From: an uncultured Chitinophagaceae bacterium
GTDB taxonomy: Bacteria > Bacteroidota > Bacteroidia > Chitinophagales > Chitinophagaceae
DNA length: 9,180 bases
Direction: 5' to 3'
Assembly: GCA_937897585.1 (NCBI GenBank)
Contig: CALCNY010000315.1
Coordinates: 1-9,180 of the forward strand
This document shows positions 1-6,008 of this stretch, in pieces. The position numbers were made by a program, and so were the translations under genes. Positions within the stretch are counted from its first letter, which is position 1. Each line of letters begins with the position of its first letter. The notes under the pieces were generated by a model. That model saw only the letters and a list, made by a program, of their open reading frames with translations. It made no database searches and was not told the origin of the DNA.

Positions 1-651
1 CGCCTGCAATAATCTGTTTACGTTCTTTCTGGGATGCACAGAACCTATGAAGAAAAAGTAGGGCTTACCCTCACTAAATTTATCTTTAGCTTGATTTCTC
101 TCTTCATGATTTAAAGATTTAAAATCGCTGTTAATGCCACACGAAACATTGTCTATATTATTTTCCGCAATACCGTAAAAGTCAATGATATCTTTTTTAC
201 TATACTCAGAAATAGTAGCAATCCTTTTTGCTTTTTTCGCAAATCTTTTAAAGAAAAACTTGAAATAAATTCTGTTTTTTAAAGCAAGATTTTCTGGAAA
301 ATGTTCAAAATTCAAATCATAAATTACCGGAAGTTGTTTACAATTAGAACTTAAAGAGAGGAATCCTTCGGCCGAAACAAATACATCGGGTTTTAATTTT
401 CTTAAAACAAAAGGGACAACAAATTCCAAGAATATGAAGTAAAGTAATGGATGTCTATATGGCGGAAATACTCTTTTATGGATCACGTTTTCAAAGTCAA
501 AGTAGTTCTCTTTATAATTTTTATCACACAAAATCACGAATTTGACATCAGGATTATTCCTTATGATTCTACTAATTGTATTAACTGTAAAGAAACCTAT
601 TCCATCTAGTTTTTTTTGACGTAAAACCCAACAATTTATGGCTATTGTCAT
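1..651 (-). CDS. GT4-type glycosyltransferase, 5' portion (C-terminus beyond left edge)
   Basis: Reading the minus strand from the ATG at 651 gives 217 residues open to the window edge, so the 3' part of the gene is missing. Residues 15-21 (LDGIGFF) form a Gly-containing loop near the N-terminus, as in GT-B enzymes of family GT4. Residues 148-156 (ISEYSKKDI) match the common GT4 'T-x-S-x-x-S' segment that closes the acceptor domain. Residues 202-211 (IGSVHPRKNV) match the G-x-x-x-x-R-K-N strand that opens the nucleotide-sugar-binding domain. The EX7E region expected further on is not in the window. No signal peptide is seen, so the enzyme is probably cytoplasmic or at the inner face of the membrane, transferring a sugar from an NDP donor to a growing lipid-linked glycan. 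It diverges from gmd. Donor and acceptor cannot be told from sequence. The family call is firm; the exact role is unknown. Confidence 0.85.
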   Translation of the reverse strand, partial: MTIAINCWVLRQKKLDGIGFFTVNTISRIIRNNPDVKFVILCDKNYKENYFDFENVIHKRVFPPYRHPLLYFIFLEFVVPFVLRKLKPDVFVSAEGFLSLSSNCKQLPVIYDLNFEHFPENLALKNRIYFKFFFKRFAKKAKRIATISEYSKKDIIDFYGIAENNIDNVSCGINSDFKSLNHEERNQAKDKFSEGKPYFFFIGSVHPRKNVNRLLQA

Positions 652-724
652 ATCAAGCTTATTTTATTATAAATTAAATTAGATGATATTTCACTTCATT
701 CAAATTAATTCAGACATTTTATTA

Positions 725-732
725 TAATTTCG
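725..732 (+). promoter_or_regulatory. Possible -7 promoter element for gmd
   Basis: TAATTTCG differs by one base from the Bacteroidota -7 consensus TAnnTTTG and lies about 50 bp before the gmd ATG. No convincing -33 TTTG was found at the usual spacing. It sits in the 131-bp AT-rich gap (652-782) between the divergent glycosyltransferase and gmd, which must hold both promoters. No matching box was found for the minus-strand gene. Weak call based on motif only. Confidence 0.25.
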
Positions 733-782
733 CGAACATATTGGATTATTCCCAATATTTAAAATCGAAATCAAACAAATTA

Positions 783-1847
783 ATGAAAACAGCATTAATA
801 ACCGGAATTACCGGACAAGACGGAGCATATTTAGCAGAATTTCTCTTAAAAAAAGGATACAACGTACATGGTATCAAACGTAGAAGTTCATTGATGAACA
901 CAGACAGAATCGATCACCTGTTTTTCGACAAGTCTATTGCTGACCGTTTTCATTTGCATTATGGCGATTTAACAGATTCAAGTAACTTAATAAGAATCGT
1001 TCAACAAACACAGCCTGATGAGATTTACAATTTAGCAGCACAAAGTCATGTTGCCGTAAGCTTTGAAACACCTGAATACACCGCCAACTCAGATGCTATG
1101 GGCGTTTTAAGAATACTCGAAGCCATTAGGATTTTAGGCTTGGAAAAAAAGACAAAGTTTTATCAGGCTTCCACTTCAGAATTATATGGTAAGGTTCAGG
1201 AAATTCCTCAAAAAGAAACTACACCGTTCTATCCTCGCTCACCTTATGGTGTTGCCAAATTATATGGTTACTGGATTACAGTGAACTATAGAGAAGCTTA
1301 TGACTTATTCGCTGTAAATGGCATTTTATTTAACCATGAAAGTCCATTACGTGGCGAAAGCTTTGTGACCAGAAAAATCACCATAGGCGTTTCCAGAATC
1401 GCTTTAGGATTAGACGACAATTTAATGTTAGGAAATCTTGACGCAAAAAGAGATTGGGGTCATGCTAAGGATTATGTAGAAGGCATGTGGCTCATGTTAC
1501 AACAAGACGAACCTGAAGATTATGTTTTGGCTACCAATATAACTACTTCTGTAAGAGATTTTATTATCATGGCATTTGACCATGTTGGTATTAAATTGAA
1601 ATTTACCGGTGAAGGAGTTGAAGAAAAAGCATTTGTTGAAAGTTGCAATAATCCTGCATACCAGCTTCCTATTGGAAAGCAAGTAGTTGGAATTCATCCA
1701 AGATATTTCCGTCCTGCTGAAGTTGATTTATTAATCGGCGATGCTACAAAAGCCAATACAAAATTGGGATGGAAACCTAAATACGATTTGCAAATGATGG
1801 TAACGGAGATGATGGAGGAAGAATTGAAATACCAATCTAAAAAGTAA
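783..1847 (+). CDS. gmd: GDP-mannose 4,6-dehydratase
   Basis: The 354-residue product converts GDP-D-mannose to GDP-4-keto-6-deoxy-D-mannose with bound NADP, the first committed step to GDP-linked 6-deoxyhexoses. It is a cytoplasmic extended SDR enzyme. The Rossmann motif GITGQDG is at residues 8-14 and the signature KRRSS follows shortly after. The active-site Thr and Glu of STSE are at 131 and 133, and the Tyr-x-x-x-Lys pair is Y155 and K159. NHESP near 184-188 and the C-terminal RYFRPAE and KLGWKP blocks are also typical. An in-frame TTG at 741 would add 14 residues, but the ATG at 783 places MKTALITG exactly where family members begin, so it is preferred. The protein is slightly shorter than E. 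coli Gmd (373 residues as I recall) because the C-terminal tail is shorter. It converges on the GT9-like gene across a shared terminator. Confidence 0.96.
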   Translation: MKTALITGITGQDGAYLAEFLLKKGYNVHGIKRRSSLMNTDRIDHLFFDKSIADRFHLHYGDLTDSSNLIRIVQQTQPDEIYNLAAQSHVAVSFETPEYTANSDAMGVLRILEAIRILGLEKKTKFYQASTSELYGKVQEIPQKETTPFYPRSPYGVAKLYGYWITVNYREAYDLFAVNGILFNHESPLRGESFVTRKITIGVSRIALGLDDNLMLGNLDAKRDWGHAKDYVEGMWLMLQQDEPEDYVLATNITTSVRDFIIMAFDHVGIKLKFTGEGVEEKAFVESCNNPAYQLPIGKQVVGIHPRYFRPAEVDLLIGDATKANTKLGWKPKYDLQMMVTEMMEEELKYQSKK

Positions 1848-1852
1848 TAAAG

Positions 1853-1883
1853 AAAAAAGCTATCAGATTTTGATAGCTTTTTT
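1853..1883. terminator. Bidirectional intrinsic terminator between convergent genes
   Basis: Six A, then GCTATCA, a 5-base loop (1866-1870), TGATAGC and six T form a perfect 13-bp stem. Read on either strand it ends in a U-tract, so it can stop both gmd (plus) and the GT9-like gene (minus). It begins 6 bp after the gmd stop. The TGA stop of the GT9-like gene (1863-1865) lies inside the stem, so that gene's last codon is next to the loop. The GC core is weak (two G-C pairs near the base of the core and one near the loop), as is common in AT-rich genomes. Confidence 0.85.
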
Positions 1884-2984
1884 CTTATATAGATTCATGA
1901 TCAATTTGAAAGGAGCCGTTATGATACCCAAAGACAGATCTCTTAAAAACGATAATTTTAGTCCGTATACACCTACCATTATGCTAATATGTTTCACTAT
2001 CGCACCAAACTGTAAATAACAAAGCAAATTATATACAATTTTTTTTGTCGTATTGAATTGTAAAGGAAGTGGCTGATTGTATATTTTTTTTGCCTCAGCA
2101 AATTCACCTTTCAAAGTCATTGAAACACATTCCAGAATCTTGCGTTCATCCAAATCAGTTATTTCGATCAATGAATCTGTATTGATATTGTATCTGGCAA
2201 AATCAACAGATGGTGCATTGATGAAAGCTGTGTGAGGGTTTAACAACTGAATCATTGGCAACATTTTACCGCCACTACTTGTACATAACCAGGTGATACC
2301 ACTGCTGCATCCAATCAGGAGATTACAATAATGAGACAATGCCGCATTTTCTCTGACAGAAAGTGGGCTGGCATCTAGAATCTTATCAGTTGATTGAAAT
2401 GAATTAGCAGAAGACAATATCACACACGTAGAAGGCAATGCCGTCAATTGCGCTGCCAATTTCATCACCCAGTCAAATGTGAGTTGGGACTGCCCGCTTT
2501 GAGGTGCATACTCCCAAAGAATGACATTGTTATAAGCAACAATCCTGTGTTTCTGTGCAAATGCTTCAACTTTTGATTTCTCCTGTTCGCTAAGCACCAA
2601 AACAGGCTGCAAAGGAACAGTTATTTTATGTGGATACGCTCGCAATATCATTCCTCTGATGGTTCCATCATATAATGCCTGATTATCGTCCATATTGGTC
2701 GTAACAAATACCTCGTTCCACAAACCTGCCGCTTTTTCTGCGTTTATTTTCTTTTTGAATTTTCTAAAAGCAACTACATCATTTTTCGGCACATCATCAA
2801 CAACACGAACTTGATCAACATAAGGATTCAAATCAATGATATTTTTACAGAATGGCGCTATCGCCCATGTCAATTCGGAGTTGGGGAAATCAATTTTTAT
2901 TTGTCTGGCTACAGCAGTTGCATATAAGCAATCTCCATTGGAGAATAATTGAACAAGGAGTATTTTTTTCTGACTATTTCCCAT
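1863..2984 (-). CDS. GT9/heptosyltransferase-like glycosyltransferase
   Basis: The 373-residue product begins with a Rossmann-like strand and loop at residues 8-20 (ILLVQLFSNGDCL), followed by a helix and a second strand (ELTWAIAP). This is the N-terminal pattern of GT9 ADP-heptose:LPS heptosyltransferases, which usually read I-R-x-x-x-x-G-D. In the C-terminal half, GCSSGITWL at 225-233 resembles the GT9 'G-x-x-S-G-x-x-H-L-A' donor loop, but with Trp where His is usual. The last 50 residues are hydrophobic and basic and may associate with the membrane. The start at 2984 lies 11 bp inside the end of the upstream SDR gene, suggesting translational coupling. The stop codon is embedded in the terminator hairpin. 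Fold and general role in glycan assembly are likely; heptose as donor is not implied, since many Bacteroidota members of this group use unknown sugars. Confidence 0.72.
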   Translation of the reverse strand: MGNSQKKILLVQLFSNGDCLYATAVARQIKIDFPNSELTWAIAPFCKNIIDLNPYVDQVRVVDDVPKNDVVAFRKFKKKINAEKAAGLWNEVFVTTNMDDNQALYDGTIRGMILRAYPHKITVPLQPVLVLSEQEKSKVEAFAQKHRIVAYNNVILWEYAPQSGQSQLTFDWVMKLAAQLTALPSTCVILSSANSFQSTDKILDASPLSVRENAALSHYCNLLIGCSSGITWLCTSSGGKMLPMIQLLNPHTAFINAPSVDFARYNINTDSLIEITDLDERKILECVSMTLKGEFAEAKKIYNQPLPLQFNTTKKIVYNLLCYLQFGAIVKHISIMVGVYGLKLSFLRDLSLGIITAPFKLIMNLYKKKAIKI

Positions 2985-3846
2985 CTATCATCATTTTTGC
3001 CAGAGTTTTAAAACTCACTTTGGGAGCAAATCCCAATGATTTGATTAATCCTGCATCAGAAACCAATTGTCTGTATTCTGCTTTAAAGTCATTTTTTTCT
3101 ATGACAAAATTTTGATAATCTTTTCCTATCAGATTAAAGCATTCTTTTACCCAATCTAAAATTGAATAGCCCAAACCTGAGCTTATGTTGGCTTCAAAAA
3201 CATTTTCCTGATTTACAAAAATCCAAACTCCTTCAACTACATCTCCAGCATAAGTCCATTCCTTAATAACAGCCATATCTCCTATCTCCAACATTTCATT
3301 ACTTCCATTGGCTATACGAACCGCTGTTGCTGCGATTTTCTGAGCCATATGCCTTTCAGATCTTCTGGGACTGTCGTGATTGAAGAAATAACCTACATAA
3401 GTTTTTACGCCCAACATTCTGAAATACCGGGCAGCATATACAGACTGTATCCTACTTACCGAATAGGCATCTCTTGCTTCAAAAGAATCTGTTTCTTTTA
3501 TTGGTAAATTTTTGTTTTCAAATTGCAATCCACTACCTGATATGAAAACCTTAGCATGGGGAGCATGTAACCTTACCGCTTCTAAAATATTGAAAGTTCC
3601 GGTTGAAATTGTTTCGTGATTTTCAAATAACGCATCATGTCGGGTTGTAGAATTTGCAGCCAGATGAAACACATAATCAGGGACTATTGTTTTGATTAAT
3701 TCAGCAACTTCTGAGAAATTCGCAATATTTGTTTTTAGAAAATCTCCAGATCGGCTTACACCTATTACATCAATACCCTTCTCTTCAAGTAGTTTCGATA
3801 GGTAGAATCCATCTTGTCCATTTGCTCCGAAAATTATGGCTTTCAT
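2974..3846 (-). CDS. GMD-like SDR nucleotide-sugar epimerase/reductase with altered catalytic residues
   Basis: The 290-residue product is an extended SDR protein resembling GDP-mannose dehydratase and GDP-4-keto-6-deoxymannose reductase. The NAD(P) motif GANGQDG is at 7-13, FHLAANS at 60-66 and YFFNHDSPRR at 153-162, the last being a GMD-like substrate loop. The active site differs from Gmd: the STSE motif is replaced by S103-G-S-G106, and Tyr-x-x-x-Lys reads Y128-S-V-S-R132, with Arg (codon AGG at 3451-3453) for Lys. This argues against dehydratase activity and favours a 4-keto reductase or epimerase on the Gmd product, or a non-catalytic partner. An in-frame ATG at 3882 would add 12 residues, but the ATG at 3846 starts MKAIIFGANG, where the fold starts. 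It overlaps the GT9-like gene downstream by 11 bp. The family is certain; the reaction is not. Confidence 0.8.
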   Translation of the reverse strand: MKAIIFGANGQDGFYLSKLLEEKGIDVIGVSRSGDFLKTNIANFSEVAELIKTIVPDYVFHLAANSTTRHDALFENHETISTGTFNILEAVRLHAPHAKVFISGSGLQFENKNLPIKETDSFEARDAYSVSRIQSVYAARYFRMLGVKTYVGYFFNHDSPRRSERHMAQKIAATAVRIANGSNEMLEIGDMAVIKEWTYAGDVVEGVWIFVNQENVFEANISSGLGYSILDWVKECFNLIGKDYQNFVIEKNDFKAEYRQLVSDAGLIKSLGFAPKVSFKTLAKMMIDGK

Positions 3847-3929
3847 TGAATAATTTCTTTTTGAATAAATCCTCGCATTCAAATCTTAAAAACAAATTCG
3901 TGCATTCGTGGCAACTATATCTCACAAAA

Positions 3930-3994
3930 CGTTCCTATGGAACGATTAATAAAAAATCATTTCGGGCTAAAGACGAAATGTTCCAATGGAACAT
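3930..3994. repeat. REP-like cluster of three short palindromes
   Basis: CGTTCC-TAT-GGAACG (3930-3944) is a 6-bp stem. CATTTCG (3958-3964) pairs with CGAAATG (3974-3980) around a 9-base loop. ATGTTCC-AAT-GGAACAT (3978-3994) is a 7-bp stem sharing three bases with the second hairpin, so the last two cannot form together fully. The first and third palindromes differ mainly by one loop base, as in a dispersed extragenic palindromic unit with two related ends. Copies elsewhere in the genome cannot be checked here. Confidence 0.65.
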
Positions 3995-4022
3995 AAAACG
4001 AAAAAACAATCCTTTGTTTCAT

Positions 4023-4046
4023 TTTGAGCCTTTGAGCCTTTGTGGC
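4023..4046. repeat. 8-bp tandem repeat, three units
   Basis: TTTGAGCC, TTTGAGCC and TTTGTGGC follow each other without a gap. The first two are identical and the third differs at positions 5 and 7. I recall similar 'cctttgagcctttgtggc' stretches in intergenic DNA of other Bacteroidota, so it may be part of a dispersed module, but no search was possible. Confidence 0.6.
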
Positions 4047-4088
4047 AAAAAATAAAAAAATCTAAGTTCAAAGAAAACGTAACGTCCC

Positions 4089-4109
4089 TCTCAGGAGACA
4101 TTGCTGAGA
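4089..4109. other. Imperfectly placed hairpin downstream of the fusion gene
   Basis: TCTCAG (4089-4094) pairs with CTGAGA (4104-4109) around a 9-base loop. It lies about 60 bp beyond the stop of the fusion gene on the minus strand. No T-run follows it in that direction, so it is not a classical intrinsic terminator, although it could act as a transcript-end stabiliser. Confidence 0.35.
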
Positions 4110-4118
4110 AATACGAAC

Positions 4119-4154
4119 CATTTTGAACATTTTGAACTCATTAAACCTTTTGAA
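4119..4154. repeat. 9-bp periodic repeat, four units (one degenerate)
   Basis: CATTTTGAA occurs twice in tandem (4119-4127, 4128-4136), then a degenerate unit CTCATTAAA (4137-4145), then CCTTTTGAA (4146-4154), all in register. The block ends 16 bp before the stop of the fusion gene. Confidence 0.55.
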
Positions 4155-4170
4155 CAAATCTACTGCTTCA

Positions 4171-6006
4171 TTACTTCCTTTTCCTCACCGTAAATGTCGC
4201 GAAAGTATAATTGTATTTACCTACATAATAAAAATCAGGATTAGGACAATCCCATTCACCTTTATCTACAAACTCACAACTAGGCATATACGACAGCATT
4301 CTTTGCTCCATGTCTTTCTTTGTGTAAAATCTTGCATCTACTTCAGGCTTTGGTTGTCCGGACTGCCAACCATCTTTATAATCACAAGTAATTACTGCTA
4401 ATCCACCCGGAGCCAACAATTGTTCTACACATTCCAAAAATGATTTGTCATCTGGATCATGTTCAATCACAGATGTTGAGAATACAATATCATAGTGATT
4501 TTTTAATGTGGTGGGCTTTGTAATATAATCTTGTAAAAAGTAGTTGATCATTGGATCAATTTCTTCAACTGTATATCCCATTTTTTGCAAACCCATCGAG
4601 GCAGTGTCTTCATAACTTCCAACACAAAGCAATTTAGGATTTGAGTATTTTTCCAAATGGCGGTAAACCGTATCAAAAACAAAAGCTTGCTGTACGTTAG
4701 CTTCGGCAATTTTCTTTGCCATTGTTGCTGGCGCGAATTCAATTAACTTTTTGATGGCAGGCGCGTAAACTTTGCGAGCTTGATTATCTAATATCCTATT
4801 GAATCCATCTGATTCACCTAAAGTCACAGGTTGATAATTCGCATTTTCATCTTTCTCCAAGTTATCGTCAGTAGCTGCTTTTGTGTTTCCCAACCAGGTA
4901 AATGTTTGACCTGGACGAGTGAGCAACTGATTTATTTTTGCTATAATGGTTCTCTTAATCCCCATTTTAGGGGCTTCGTAATAAGCAGTTTTGTGCATGA
5001 TTATTGCACTGACTATTCTTTCATATTCCCAAATCAAATTGGCTTCATCCCAAGATGCAGTGGTTTTATTCAATTTTGCAACTCCTGCAGCTAAGATGCT
5101 TTTCAAAGATTGATTATCACAACATATTTCAGGATTTGATTTCAGTACATGCCTGAACATTGGACAATCTGAAACCGCTAAAGGACGATTAACAGCCAAT
5201 GCAAAATCAACAGCACTGGATATGCCCCTGCCCTTTTTATCTTCATACATAAATACATTCATGCTGTTGGCAGCCAAGAAATCAAGTAGTTGTTCATTGC
5301 TCAAAAAATCATGAGAAATTTCCAACTTGATTTTTGTACCCGCAACTAGTGCCTGGCAATTAGCTGCGATTTTTTTAGCATTACTTCCATCAGCATCACC
5401 AAAAGCAGCGAATGGCATATTCAAACGAATTATGGCTTCGTCAAATTCCGCTTTTACTTTAGCTACTAATTTTTCGAAACCTTTATTAGGAGTAGCAAAT
5501 CCGAAACTACCAATGGTAGTAATTGCAGAGACCGACTTTGTATTCTGATATGAAGGAATAAGTCTTCCGGTTTTGAATACAAAAGGATTTTTCAATAAAA
5601 GCGTTGGGTCAGCAGCTATATAAAAATCGAAGAGTGAATTTATTTTTTTTGAAGAGCTACCTAAAACAATTGAATTGTTGTAAGCCGTTGCAGTATCTGA
5701 AACCTCTTGGGTTACTTCATGAATGATACCAACCTGAGTAAGCCCTTTGTTAGCAAGATGGTTTTTGTAAACACCTTTTGAAACTTTAGTACATACCCAT
5801 GGCATTACAGCAGGATGATAATTATAAATAACAATTTCAGGTTTATTTGTAGCAATTGCTGTATTCAATTCTTCCAAACTTTCACAAGATGCATGTATAA
5901 AATTATTCTTTGCAGATTTTTTAATCGCATTGAAGGTATTAATACCGAATTCATACACACCACATTGTTTTTTTCTGTGGGTTACAAACAATACAGTGTT
6001 ACTCAT
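4171..6006 (-). CDS. Glycosyltransferase-SAM methyltransferase fusion protein
   Basis: The 611-residue product has two parts. Residues 1 to about 345 look like a GT-B glycosyltransferase: an N-terminal CGVYEFG (15-21) resembling the 'CGI' loop of GT4-like enzymes, IGSFGFATPNKGF (165-177) opening the donor domain, and a KGRGISS...AVNRPLAVSD segment (258-280) like the donor-site region. Residues 350-400 are a polar linker. Residues about 455-611 look like a class I SAM methyltransferase: LLCVGSYED (459-467) at motif I, DIVFSTSVIEH (506-516) at motif IV, and a LLAPGGLAVITCD strand (530-542). Motif I lacks the usual G-x-G-x-G. The start lies 2 bp after the stop of the C-methyltransferase gene, so both are likely co-translated in one operon. 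The fusion implies that glycosyl transfer and methylation act on the same glycan, perhaps as end-capping. Substrates are unknown. Confidence 0.75.
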   Translation of the reverse strand: MSNTVLFVTHRKKQCGVYEFGINTFNAIKKSAKNNFIHASCESLEELNTAIATNKPEIVIYNYHPAVMPWVCTKVSKGVYKNHLANKGLTQVGIIHEVTQEVSDTATAYNNSIVLGSSSKKINSLFDFYIAADPTLLLKNPFVFKTGRLIPSYQNTKSVSAITTIGSFGFATPNKGFEKLVAKVKAEFDEAIIRLNMPFAAFGDADGSNAKKIAANCQALVAGTKIKLEISHDFLSNEQLLDFLAANSMNVFMYEDKKGRGISSAVDFALAVNRPLAVSDCPMFRHVLKSNPEICCDNQSLKSILAAGVAKLNKTTASWDEANLIWEYERIVSAIIMHKTAYYEAPKMGIKRTIIAKINQLLTRPGQTFTWLGNTKAATDDNLEKDENANYQPVTLGESDGFNRILDNQARKVYAPAIKKLIEFAPATMAKKIAEANVQQAFVFDTVYRHLEKYSNPKLLCVGSYEDTASMGLQKMGYTVEEIDPMINYFLQDYITKPTTLKNHYDIVFSTSVIEHDPDDKSFLECVEQLLAPGGLAVITCDYKDGWQSGQPKPEVDARFYTKKDMEQRMLSYMPSCEFVDKGEWDCPNPDFYYVGKYNYTFATFTVRKRK

Positions 6007-6008
6007 AT

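Larger units (their letters stand above)
3847..4170. other. 324-bp gene-free stretch of mixed short repeats
   Basis: No credible coding sequence was found on either strand. The stretch separates the end of the fusion gene from the SDR gene, both on the minus strand. It contains an ATTCGTG direct repeat (3896-3902 and 3904-3910), a hairpin cluster (3930-3994), an 8-bp tandem repeat (4023-4046), a hairpin (4089-4109) and a 9-bp periodic block (4119-4154). CAAATCTA at 4155-4162 reads TAGATTTG on the minus strand, a match to the TAnnTTTG -7 element. If used, the SDR-GT9 message would carry a leader of about 300 nt containing all these repeats. No -33 partner and no terminator with a T-run for the fusion gene were seen. 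Confidence 0.7.

Noticed and set aside
741..782. N-terminal extension of Gmd from a TTG start
   Set aside because: The added residues have no counterpart in the family, and the ATG at 783 gives the standard N-terminus.
1347..1349. Leu189 in Gmd in place of Arg in the S-P-R-R-G-E motif of E. coli Gmd
   Set aside because: I recall hydrophobic residues at this position in other Bacteroidota Gmd proteins, so it is likely normal variation.
1497..1697. 66-residue minus-strand reading frame inside gmd
   Set aside because: It is antisense to a well-conserved gmd region and has no recognisable protein features.
3847..3882. 12-residue N-terminal extension of the GMD-like SDR
   Set aside because: The Rossmann strand begins directly at the ATG at 3846; the extra residues are outside the normal fold.
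3729..4055. 108-residue plus-strand reading frame across the repeat region
   Set aside because: It begins antisense to the SDR gene and then translates palindromes and tandem repeats; there is no protein-like composition.
3930..4154. CRISPR-like array
   Set aside because: The repeats are too short, of different types, and not separated by regular spacers.
4123..4401. 92-residue plus-strand reading frame
   Set aside because: It is antisense to the end of the fusion gene and starts within the 9-bp repeat block.
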